Assembly: GCA_902495155.1 (NCBI GenBank)
Contig: CABUWD010000081.1
Span: forward strand, 1 to 9,203
Source of the DNA: an uncultured Collinsella sp.
GTDB lineage: Bacteria; Actinomycetota; Coriobacteriia; Coriobacteriales; Coriobacteriaceae
Direction: 5' to 3'
DNA length: 9,203 bases
The notes under the pieces are model-generated. The model saw only the letters and a list, made by a program, of their open reading frames with translations. It was not told where the DNA came from and did not search any database. This document shows, piece after piece, positions 1 to 7,106 of this stretch. Position numbers and translations under genes: made by a program. The stretch's first letter is position 1. The number at the start of each line of letters is the position of its first letter.

Positions 1-352
1 GCGAAAGGCCGTTGCCGTAGAAGATGTTGTCGCCGAGCACCAGCGCGCACGGCTCGCCGTTAATGAACTCCTCGCCGATGGTGAAGGCCTGCGCCAGGCC
101 GTCGGGGCTCGGCTGCTCGGCGTAGGAGAGCCTGACGCCGTTGCGCGAGCCGTCCCCGAGCAGGCGCTCGAAGTTGGGGAGGTCGGTCGGCGTGGAGATG
201 ACCAGGATGTCCCTGATACCCGCCAGCATGAGGGTGCTGAGCGGGTAGTAGATCATGGGCTTGTCGTAGACCGGCAGCAGCTGCTTGGAGGTCACGAGCG
301 TAAGCGGGTACAGGCGCGTGCCGGAACCTCCGGCGAGGATGATGCCTTTCAT
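1..352 (-). CDS. rmlA: Glucose-1-phosphate thymidylyltransferase, N-terminal part (runs off left edge)
   Basis: This enzyme makes dTDP-glucose from dTTP and glucose-1-phosphate, the first step of dTDP-L-rhamnose synthesis in the cytoplasm. The 117 visible residues begin MKGIILAGGSGTRLYP, the nucleotidyltransferase signature with the G-rich loop and catalytic Arg. SKQLLPVYDKPMIYYPL (about residues 22-38) and LGDNIFYG (about 107-114) are also family hallmarks. Full-length members have about 290-300 residues, so roughly 60 percent is missing beyond base 1. The ATG at 352-350 follows an AAAGG element about 10 bases upstream and lies 3 bp after the stop of the glycosyltransferase gene, so the two are surely co-transcribed. 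Its position after a rhamnosyltransferase-like gene suggests that rhamnose is part of the polymer and that other rml genes may lie beyond the edge. The family assignment is very secure; the role in this polysaccharide is inferred from context. Confidence 0.95.
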   Translation of the reverse strand, partial: MKGIILAGGSGTRLYPLTLVTSKQLLPVYDKPMIYYPLSTLMLAGIRDILVISTPTDLPNFERLLGDGSRNGVRLSYAEQPSPDGLAQAFTIGEEFINGEPCALVLGDNIFYGNGLS

Positions 353-355
353 TGG

Positions 356-1225
356 CTATAACCTTTCATTTCTTGCTGCCCTGCGGCCAGCGCGATTTCC
401 GAGAAGGCGGGCGCAGCAGTCGACTCCGAAAGCAACGAACTCGCCAAGACTTCCCTCTCGTAGAAGTTGCAACGAAACCATCTTGGCGAGCCGGCCTCCT
501 TCACCAATCTCACTTGCATGCATGAGTTCGTCTGCATGCGTTTCGAGAAAGAACCCGACGGCACGGTTGCGGGCAAACTGTTGGGATGGCGTCAAGTTAT
601 GCGAGTGATAGACCTCTGCACGCGGCTCGTAAGCCACCTTCAACCCTGAAGCGATAAACCTTGCCGCCATGAGCATGTCCTCGTTAGTGTTAACGTGCTC
701 AAATCCACCGCATTCGAGATATGCAGTTCGTCGATAGGCAGAACAGGCATCAGATGCAAAGAACGTCTTAATACCGAGTTTCTCGAGATCATATTTGGAA
801 CGAACGGATGGCCAGTCGGGATAGTTAAAACCACGCACCAGCTGTTCAAAACGTCGGGCATCCGCCTTAGGCAGCTGCCTGCCGCTTACGAGAGCAATAT
901 CGGAATCATCAACCATGGGAGCAACAAGCCGCTCCAGGTAATCATCAGAAACGGGCACAGCATCTTGAGTAAGGAAGCATACAAAGTCACCCCTGGACTC
1001 CCTTAGCGCCATGTCTCTTGTGGTGCCGTGGTTGAAATCCTGGCGATCAATCTTCAGCAGGCGGACTCTTTTGTGCTGCCGGACCAGCTCTATAGTTTTA
1101 TCTTCCGAAGCGGAATCAACGATCAGGATATCAACCGGCTGAATAGACTGATGTTCGAGGGCAATTAAAAGCCCATCGATTTCATGCTCAGCATTAAGAG
1201 TCGGAATGATGACGGAGATGTCCAT
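356..1225 (-). CDS. GT2 family glycosyltransferase, rhamnosyltransferase-like
   Basis: The 289-residue protein has an inverting GT-A fold of family 2 and presumably adds a sugar from a nucleotide donor to a lipid-linked oligosaccharide at the cytoplasmic face. Visible signatures are the N-terminal ISVIIPTLNAE (3-13), IVDSASEDKT (35-44) for nucleotide binding, DFNHGTTR (63-70), FLTQDAVP (84-91) in the position of the DXD-like metal site, ACSAYRRTAYLECGGF (160-175), and the NED motif (181-183) supplying the likely catalytic base. The FNHG-TR plus TQDA combination is typical of bacterial rhamnosyltransferases. rmlA immediately downstream supports dTDP-rhamnose as donor, but the acceptor cannot be read from sequence. 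There is no TM segment; the C-terminus is basic (RAGRRAARNERL). The ATG directly abuts the stop of the priming transferase gene (TAGATG), implying translational coupling. Base composition is visibly more AT-rich than thrS and the redox operon, as is common in variable polysaccharide loci. Confidence 0.88.
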   Translation of the reverse strand: MDISVIIPTLNAEHEIDGLLIALEHQSIQPVDILIVDSASEDKTIELVRQHKRVRLLKIDRQDFNHGTTRDMALRESRGDFVCFLTQDAVPVSDDYLERLVAPMVDDSDIALVSGRQLPKADARRFEQLVRGFNYPDWPSVRSKYDLEKLGIKTFFASDACSAYRRTAYLECGGFEHVNTNEDMLMAARFIASGLKVAYEPRAEVYHSHNLTPSQQFARNRAVGFFLETHADELMHASEIGEGGRLAKMVSLQLLREGSLGEFVAFGVDCCARLLGNRAGRRAARNERL

Positions 1226-2005
1226 CTATCGCCCCGTCCTCTCTTTACCGAACATAGCGCCGAAAGTGCCGGTAAAGCACTTCCAGTCCATACGGAAGCA
1301 GCGATTCTGAACGTAGCGAAGCTCAATCTTTTGACGCAAACCACTCTCAAACGTCGCCTCGTTACGATCGGTTGCCTGCCATAAGCCGGTAATGCCAGGC
1401 TGGACAGAAAGAAGCTCCGCCTTTTCTTCATCCGTAAAATGCTGATTCAGCTCATCCCACGTAATGGGGCGAGGTCCAATAACGGACAGATCACCGTTGA
1501 GCACATTGATAAACTGGGGCATCTCGTCGATAGAGCACTTGCGAATAAACTGGCCTATCTTGGTAATGCGAGGATCATCATCAACTTTGCGCTCGACTTC
1601 CCACTGATGCAGCTGCTCAGAACTCAAATACTTCTGCACATTCCCCGCATCGGCGACCATACTGCGAAGCTTAAAAATCCTGATTGTCTTTCCGCCCTTA
1701 CCAACACGCTCTTGCGCATACATAGGACTGCCGGGCGATTCAAGGCTAATGAGTGCACACACAACAGCAATAGGAATAAGCAGTAGAACACTCATCAAAA
1801 GACTGAACACAAGGTCAAACAGCCTCTTAACAAAACGATAGCCAAGCGTACCGCTCGGCTTTATCCGATCGAAAGCCAGTGCATCCCCCATTGATGTATA
1901 GCTCTCTGTCATTTCCTTAGCAGCCACAATAAAACTCACGTTCCTGTCCCCAGGAACCCCCCCCCCATCTATGAATCCAAAAAACCAAATAAATCGCTGG
2001 TACAA
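1226..2005 (-). CDS. Priming sugar-phosphate transferase (polyprenyl-phosphate sugar-1-P transferase)
   Basis: This membrane enzyme should start polysaccharide assembly by moving a sugar-1-phosphate from a UDP-sugar onto undecaprenyl phosphate. Using the longest reading (259 residues), it shows a KRLFD membrane-entry motif (60-64), a reentrant or TM hydrophobic stretch (about 65-89), QERVGKGGKTIRIFKLRSM (98-116), the catalytic Asp-Glu in SIDEMPQ (D160, E161), GPRP (177-180) and PGITGLWQ (203-210). It is the short form without the multi-TM WbaP N-terminal domain. The start is uncertain. A TTG at 2005-2003 has an AAGGGAG ribosome site only 3 bases away and lies 8 bp after the previous stop. An ATG at 1912-1910 (residue 32) opens with MTESYTSMGDALAF, has AAGGA very close, and would drop an odd AT-rich, G-tract-containing leader. 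The stretch between the two starts holds a 10-G run. The enzyme class is secure; the sugar specificity and start are not. Confidence 0.9.
   Translation of the reverse strand: MYQRFIWFFGFIDGGGVPGDRNVSFIVAAKEMTESYTSMGDALAFDRIKPSGTLGYRFVKRLFDLVFSLLMSVLLLIPIAVVCALISLESPGSPMYAQERVGKGGKTIRIFKLRSMVADAGNVQKYLSSEQLHQWEVERKVDDDPRITKIGQFIRKCSIDEMPQFINVLNGDLSVIGPRPITWDELNQHFTDEEKAELLSVQPGITGLWQATDRNEATFESGLRQKIELRYVQNRCFRMDWKCFTGTFGAMFGKERTGR
1940..1957. repeat. Perfect 7-bp hairpin with GNRA-type loop beside the G tract
   Basis: On the coding strand GTTCCTG and CAGGAAC pair across the four-base loop GGGA, a GNRA tetraloop. The stem directly follows the G run and shares one base with it. It lies about 55 bases downstream of the stop of the antiterminator gene. 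It could be an RNA element recognised by the NusG-like protein, a REP-like palindromic unit, or a translation-modulating hairpin. No U tract follows, so it is not an intrinsic terminator. Confidence 0.7.
1957..1966. repeat. 10-base G homopolymer (coding strand) at the 5' end of the priming transferase ORF
   Basis: There are ten C on the plus strand, i.e. ten G in the direction of transcription, read as codons GGG GGG GGG G.. (residues 14-17) if translation starts at the TTG at 2005. With ten G the frame is open. One extra G gives a stop at TAA just 4 bases before the ATG at 1912, and one fewer gives TGA about 20 bases after the tract. Tracts of this length slip readily in bacteria, so this is a candidate contingency locus. 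If translation really begins at 1912, the tract is merely in the leader. Confidence 0.9.
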
Positions 2006-2013
2006 CGTCTCCC

Positions 2014-2604
2014 TTACGTTTTGCTGGGAACGTCCAGCGCAAGCAGCTCCCTAAAAGCGGAGTCACCTTCGCCCACGTCTACCAGGCACCAGCGCTTATG
2101 ACGGTCGACCTTGTGCACACGGGCCTCTTGCCCCACCAAGGGCCCCTGTTCTATGTGCAGCACGCCGTCTTCTATGCGCGCAACGCTGTTGCGCACCACG
2201 CCGTCGTCGTCCAGCACGCTGCGGTACCAATCCTGCGCGTCGTCCGGCATGGGCATGTACGCCCGCTCCCTACTGCCGGCGATACGACAGCCAAAGCTCA
2301 ACTGAGCCAAAGCCCTATCGAGCGCGGCGGCATCGTGCGTGGCGACGAAGAAATATTCCTTGTACATGGGTTTGATTTGGAGCGACCAGGCGCCATCCCG
2401 CTTAAACCAGAACTCCTTTTGCATTACAAAAGCGTCCTGCATAAGGTTGTGCGGGATAATGCGACGGACCTTTTCGCAGGTCTCGCGCTCTTTTCCATTG
2501 GGGGTGTGAACCAGATACCAGCGAACACGGCCATGCTGGCTGTTGGTGGTGGCGCCATTAAATGCGCCCGGCAGCTGCTCTTGGCGCCGTGCCGTCTGTT
2601 CCAT
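2014..2604 (-). CDS. NusG-family processive antiterminator, LoaP-like
   Basis: The 196-residue protein is a specialised NusG paralogue expected to bind elongating RNA polymerase and help it read through a long polysaccharide operon. The NGN domain begins at RWYLVHTPNGKERETCEKVR (about residues 28-47) and contains KPMYKEYFFV, equivalent to the KP-PGY-FV core of NusG and RfaH. A KOW domain near the C-terminus shows IEQGPLVGQEARVHKVDRHKR, the GPL-G-E-KIDRHKR pattern I associate with the LoaP subgroup. Start choice: the ATG at 2604-2602 has GAGGGGG about 7 bases upstream, whereas the longer reading from 2637 has no comparable site. It is the first gene of the operon and sits 8 bp before the priming transferase ORF. 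Such genes (LoaP, UpxY, ActX, RfaH) typically lead or flank polysaccharide or antibiotic clusters. The subgroup call is from motif memory; the NusG-family call is firm. Confidence 0.88.
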   Translation of the reverse strand: MEQTARRQEQLPGAFNGATTNSQHGRVRWYLVHTPNGKERETCEKVRRIIPHNLMQDAFVMQKEFWFKRDGAWSLQIKPMYKEYFFVATHDAAALDRALAQLSFGCRIAGSRERAYMPMPDDAQDWYRSVLDDDGVVRNSVARIEDGVLHIEQGPLVGQEARVHKVDRHKRWCLVDVGEGDSAFRELLALDVPSKT

Positions 2605-2690
2605 GTTCTCGCCCCCTCTTTTAGCTTTGCGATGCACGCAAATGCAGGGGCGTTTAGAACAGGCTTCTCGCTCGCAGCTAGGCGCAGTCG
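2605..2690 (-). other. 5' untranslated leader of the polysaccharide operon
   Basis: From the predicted start site near 2720 there are about 115 untranslated bases before the ATG at 2604. I see a small 6-bp hairpin (2626-2631 pairing with 2637-2642, TTTGCG/CGCAAA) close to the ribosome site, and no intrinsic terminator. The distal part of the leader contains one arm of the flanking inverted repeat. Confidence 0.4.
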
Positions 2691-2726
2691 CAAAAGTACA
2701 GGTTTTTGTATCTTTCGACAGACGAC

Positions 2727-2755
2727 ATTATACGAGCAATTAATCAGCGTTTGCC
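2727..2755 (-). promoter_or_regulatory. Predicted promoter of the polysaccharide operon
   Basis: On the minus strand a perfect TATAAT (2732-2727) lies about 115 bases upstream of the antiterminator ATG in an AT-rich region. At 17-bp spacing the -35 position reads GGCAAA, a poor match to TTGACA, which suggests dependence on an activator or another sigma context. This is the only strong -10 match I see between the thrS terminators and the first gene. Confidence 0.6.
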
Positions 2756-2768
2756 CAGATTACGCAAA

Positions 2769-2789
2769 ATGTACTGCTAGTAGGTACAT
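2769..2789. promoter_or_regulatory. Dyad ATGTAC-N9-GTACAT, possible activator site
   Basis: Perfect 6-bp arms span 21 bp, with the centre at 2779, about 59 bases upstream of the predicted transcription start. That is a typical position for an activator acting on a promoter with a weak -35. The binding protein cannot be named. Confidence 0.4.
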
Positions 2790-2830
2790 CTCCATACCCC
2801 TCTATAAAAACCTGTACCTTTTTGTGCAAC

Positions 2831-2866
2831 AAAAAAAGCCGCTTAACCAGCGGCTTTTCTTATTTC
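2831..2866. terminator. Bidirectional intrinsic terminator
   Basis: The 9-bp stem 2834-2842/2850-2858 (core GCCGC/GCGGC) has a 7-base loop, an A-run on the left and a T-rich run on the right. Each strand therefore presents a hairpin followed by U residues. On the minus strand it is a back-up for thrS. On the plus strand it would stop any transcription leaving the promoter region towards thrS. Confidence 0.85.
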
Positions 2867-2872
2867 GACATG

Positions 2873-2907
2873 AAAAAGGCGACCGCCCTGTGTGGACGGT
2901 CGCCTTT
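2873..2907 (-). terminator. Intrinsic terminator of thrS
   Basis: The 11-bp stem 2875-2885/2897-2907 (core GGCGACCG/CGGTCGCC) begins 23 bases after the thrS stop and is followed by five T on the minus strand. It lies directly before the bidirectional terminator, giving a tandem arrangement. Confidence 0.88.
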
Positions 2908-2929
2908 GTTAATTGTTGTGAAGTTTGCC

Positions 2930-4693
<1,764 letters not shown>

Positions 4694-4720
4694 GGGTATG
4701 TTTTCTCCTCTCGGATGCCT

Positions 4721-4763
4721 GATGCAAGTGCGTGCGATGCGCTCGGCGTTTTTGACTTGCATC
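4721..4763. promoter_or_regulatory. 9-bp inverted repeat abutting the thrS -10 box
   Basis: GATGCAAGT (4721-4729) and ACTTGCATC (4755-4763) are perfect inverse copies separated by 25 bases. The upstream arm touches the -10 box and covers the predicted start site, so it is only partly transcribed. This fits a DNA operator better than an RNA hairpin. The regulator is unknown. Confidence 0.45.
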
Positions 4764-4791
4764 ATTATAGGCAGGTTGCCTTGGTATACAA
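4764..4791 (-). promoter_or_regulatory. thrS promoter
   Basis: The minus strand carries TTGTAT (4791-4786), a 16-bp spacer and a perfect TATAAT (4769-4764), about 70 bases upstream of the chosen thrS ATG. The -35 is only a partial match. The predicted leader of about 64 bases is too short for a T-box. Confidence 0.65.
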
Positions 4792-4792
4792 G

Positions 4793-4823
4793 CGCCCGCC
4801 GCACCTTAATGGCACGGCGGGCG
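4793..4823. terminator. GC-rich hairpin between the zinc-ribbon gene and thrS, possible terminator
   Basis: A perfect 9-bp stem CGCCCGCCG/CGGCGGGCG (4793-4801/4815-4823) has a 13-base loop. On the minus strand, where it would end the zinc-ribbon transcript, no clear U tract follows. On the plus strand GATTTTC follows it, although no plus-strand gene lies to its left nearby. It may be a weak terminator or a structured 3' end. Confidence 0.45.
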
Positions 4824-4919
4824 ATTTTCTACGCATGCTTCATCGTGTGGGGCGGGGCTGCGGGGCGCGCGTGGATTGCGGCGTGCCCGTGGCTTGCAGC
4901 CGGCCTGGCGATGGATGCG

Positions 4920-5351
4920 TTACTGGATGCGAGTTCGGCAGTAGGGGCAAACCTTCCAGTGCGCATCGAGCGGGCGATGGCAGCTGGGGCAGACGTTACG
5001 AACCTGGGTATCGCACACCGGGCAGACGACGAAGTCCTTCTCGATGGGCGCGCCGCACTGCGGGCAGGTGCCGTACTGTGCAAGCTGGCGCTCGCGCAGG
5101 GCCATGTCCAGCTCCTGCTCCTCGCGGTCGGACGCGTAGGAGTGCGGGCGCAGGACCAGGTAGGCGATGAGGCCCACAAACGGGATGAGGGCGATGATGC
5201 CCCATGCCACGTAGGCGCTGGCACCGCGGCGGCGAGCGTCGATGAACACATAGACGACCGACAGCACATACAGGGCGATGATAAAGCCAACGAAGGCATA
5301 GACGACGCCCATAAGCTGCGGCGACATGAGCTCGGAAATGTACTTGGACAT
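4920..5351 (-). CDS. Two-TM membrane protein with double zinc ribbon
   Basis: This is a 143-residue protein of unknown function. Two hydrophobic helices (about 12-36 and 47-67) are separated by a short basic loop DARRRG. They resemble the small two-helix PLD-nuclease N-terminal type module. A charged linker follows (REEQELDMALRERQL, about 76-90). The C-terminal half has four CxxC pairs: C96/C99, C110/C113, C121/C124 and C135/C138, forming two rubredoxin-like zinc ribbons with CPxC knuckles. The ribbons are predicted to be cytoplasmic by the positive-inside rule. The ATG at 5351-5349 has GAAAGG about 9 bases upstream. The gene stands alone, 227 bp before the thrS start and divergent from the redox operon. 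Proteins of this build occur next to unrelated housekeeping genes, so context adds little. I cannot assign a role beyond a zinc-binding membrane-anchored adaptor. Confidence 0.85.
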   Translation of the reverse strand: MSKYISELMSPQLMGVVYAFVGFIIALYVLSVVYVFIDARRRGASAYVAWGIIALIPFVGLIAYLVLRPHSYASDREEQELDMALRERQLAQYGTCPQCGAPIEKDFVVCPVCDTQVRNVCPSCHRPLDAHWKVCPYCRTRIQ

Positions 5352-5371
5352 TACGGATACCTTTCGGGGTA

Positions 5372-5394
5372 GTTACAGCTCGAGTTAGTGTAAC
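5372..5394. promoter_or_regulatory. Inverted repeat GTTACA-N11-TGTAAC upstream of the zinc-ribbon gene
   Basis: Perfect 6-bp arms lie 20-43 bases upstream of the ATG at 5351, where a promoter or operator is expected. I see no convincing -35/-10 pair, so promoter location remains open. Confidence 0.35.
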
Positions 5395-5615
5395 ACGGGG
5401 GTTAACGATTTGGCAGGTCGCAGGCATGGGCGGATAGAAACATCTCAATCTGTAACGGGTGGCGGTATCGACCGCGAGCTTGGGTGGTGGTGCCCGCGGT
5501 CTAACGAGGTCGACATTCGTGCCGAGACTCCCCTCGCCTGCCGTTGGCGGGTGTTGCGGGGCTGTTCGCCGCATTGCCGCCGCGCTGTGGGTGTGTAGAC
5601 CGTAGGATAGTCTTA
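5395..5615. other. Non-coding spacer with GC-rich hairpins between divergent genes
   Basis: No credible gene is visible here. Three potential stems read on the plus strand: GACCGCG/CGCGGTC (5470-5476/5495-5501), CCTGCC/GGCGGG with a 3-base loop (5537-5542/5546-5551), and GCGG/CCGC (5556-5559/5569-5572). They may belong to a structured leader of the redox operon. I do not recognise a known riboswitch consensus, and no U-tract terminator is present. Confidence 0.4.
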
Positions 5616-5630
5616 TTGACAGCCTGTCAA
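5616..5630. promoter_or_regulatory. Perfect 15-bp palindrome, probable operator of the redox operon
   Basis: TTGACAG-C-CTGTCAA is fully symmetric around base 5623 and ends 17 bases before the GTG start of the first oxidoreductase gene, just ahead of its ribosome site. The position fits a repressor operator overlapping the promoter or start site. The type is consistent with many GntR-, TetR- or MarR-like dimers, but no regulator gene is in the window. Confidence 0.6.
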
Positions 5631-5647
5631 CTCGTCTGGGAGGCACT

Positions 5648-7105
5648 GTGACAGAAACGTTTGATATCGCGATCGTGGGCGCAGGCATCACCGGATGTGC
5701 AATCGCGCGGCAGCTCGCGCGGTTTGACCTGTCCATTTGCGTGGTCGAGGCGGCCAACGACATTGCGCTGGGCGCATCGAAGGCCAACGGCGGTCTGGTG
5801 CACGCCGGCTACGATCCGGCGCCGGGCACCGTAAAGGCGCAGGTCAACGCCCGTGGTTGCGAGTTGTACGGTACGTGGGCGCAGGAGCTGGGCTTTCTGT
5901 TCTGCCGCACCGGGTCGATGGTGCTGGGCTTTAACAACGAGGACCGCGCGCATCTGGAGCAGTTGAGGAGCAATGGCCTTACCAACGGTGTGCCCGAGCT
6001 GTCAATCATCGGACCCGACCGCATCCACGAGCTAGAGCCGCGCGCCAGTGCCGATGCAACGTGCGCGTTGTGGTGCCCCTCGACTGGGTTTGTCGACCCG
6101 TTTGAGGTTGCCATCGCCGCGCTGGAGAACGCCGTAGCCAACGGGGTAACGTTTATGCGGTCTGCGCCAGTGGAGGCCATAGAAGTTGCTGGCTCGGATG
6201 ACGGAGCCGCGCGCTTTACGCTGGCGACCCCCGCTGGCAACGTGCGCTGCCGCTACCTGATCAACGCCGCGGGCAACGGCGCCGCCGACATCTCGCATAT
6301 GGCGGGCGCCGAGGAGTTCCAGATGGTCTGGCGTCAGGGCAACATCGTGGTGCTGGACAAGGAGCCGCGCACGCTCATGCCGCTCTACCCCGTACCGACG
6401 CCGGTGTCGAAGGGCGTTATCGTGACGGGCACCATGCACGGCAACACCGTGATCACCGCGACCGCCGCCGTGCGCGAGCCGGGCGACACGCAGACCTATG
6501 CGAGCGATGTGAACGCGCTGCTGACCGGCGCGCGCAAGCTGGTGCCCGATCTGGATACGCGCCGCGTGGTGCGCGCATTTGCCGGCGGGCGTCCGGTCAT
6601 TCAGGGAACGAACGACTTCTTTATTGGACAGTCGGCCGTGGTGCCGGGGCTGTTCCAGGCGGCGGGCATTCAGTCGCCGAGTGTGGCGAGCGCGCCGGCC
6701 ATTGCCGAGCGTATGGAGCTTGTGATGCGTGAGGCGGGCGTGGAGCTGCGCGAGCGGGCGGACTGGAACCCAATTCGCCGCGCGCCGGACGACTTTGACC
6801 GTGCACCGCTGGCGCGCAAGGAGGAGCTCATAGAGTCCGACCCCGCGTGGGGGCAGATCGTCTGCCGTTGCGAGACGGTGCCCGAGGCCGAAATTGTGGC
6901 CGCGATCCGACGCCAGCCGGGCGCGGTTTCGGTCGAGGGCGTCAAGCGCCGCTGTCGTGCCGGCATGGGTCGGTGCCAAGGCGGCTTTTGCCAGAGCCGT
7001 GTGGTGGCGATTCTTGCCCGCGAGTTGGGCTGCGATCCCGGCGAGGTATTACTGGAGGACGTCGGCTCCTGGCTGGTAGAGGGCCCTTTGAAGGGGGTGC
7101 GCTAG
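5648..7105 (+). CDS. GlpA-like FAD-dependent dehydrogenase with BFD-type [2Fe-2S] domain
   Basis: The 485-residue flavoprotein belongs to the DAO/glycerol-3-phosphate dehydrogenase superfamily. The FAD-binding Rossmann motif GAGITG lies at 11-16, followed by an acidic strand end (VVEA, 32-35). The DAO substrate domain extends to about residue 360, including NAAGNGAADISHMAG (206-220) and FAGGRPVIQGTNDFFIG (311-327). The C-terminal BFD-like domain supplies C406 and C408 (CRCETV) and C443 and C448 (GRCQGGFC), four probable [2Fe-2S] ligands; C436 is extra. It probably oxidises sn-glycerol-3-phosphate or a similar 2-hydroxy substrate and passes electrons to the next gene product. 2-hydroxyglutarate-type oxidation is an alternative. 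The start is a GTG with GGGAGG 4 bases upstream. The stop is one base before the next ATG, so this is the first gene of a three-gene operon. Family certain, substrate inferred. Confidence 0.9.
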   Translation: MTETFDIAIVGAGITGCAIARQLARFDLSICVVEAANDIALGASKANGGLVHAGYDPAPGTVKAQVNARGCELYGTWAQELGFLFCRTGSMVLGFNNEDRAHLEQLRSNGLTNGVPELSIIGPDRIHELEPRASADATCALWCPSTGFVDPFEVAIAALENAVANGVTFMRSAPVEAIEVAGSDDGAARFTLATPAGNVRCRYLINAAGNGAADISHMAGAEEFQMVWRQGNIVVLDKEPRTLMPLYPVPTPVSKGVIVTGTMHGNTVITATAAVREPGDTQTYASDVNALLTGARKLVPDLDTRRVVRAFAGGRPVIQGTNDFFIGQSAVVPGLFQAAGIQSPSVASAPAIAERMELVMREAGVELRERADWNPIRRAPDDFDRAPLARKEELIESDPAWGQIVCRCETVPEAEIVAAIRRQPGAVSVEGVKRRCRAGMGRCQGGFCQSRVVAILARELGCDPGEVLLEDVGSWLVEGPLKGVR

Positions 7106-7106
7106 G

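Larger units (their letters stand above)
2693..2822. repeat. Inverted repeat flanking the promoter (candidate invertible segment)
   Basis: GTACAGGTTTTT at 2696-2707 is repeated exactly in inverse orientation at 2806-2817. Extending inward gives 14 of 15 matches (2696-2710 and 2803-2817). Extending outward, both arms continue into an A-run followed by C, with one or two bulged bases. The enclosed 92 bp (2711-2802) contain the TATAAT box directed at the operon. This architecture resembles recombinase-inverted promoters of capsule loci. No recombinase gene is in the window. Confidence 0.55.

Noticed and set aside
4694..4804. Longer thrS start giving 37 more residues
   Set aside because: It would require translating through the TATAAT box and the operator-like repeat; the added peptide does not resemble a TGS domain.
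4694..4919. T-box riboswitch for thrS
   Set aside because: The leader after the predicted start is only about 64 bases, and I see no T-box core or antiterminator/terminator pair there.
6032..6979. Long minus-strand frames across the redox operon (also 6942-7880 and 7049-8362)
   Set aside because: These are reverse shadows of well-recognised flavoprotein genes, with Arg/Ala/His-rich composition and no motifs.
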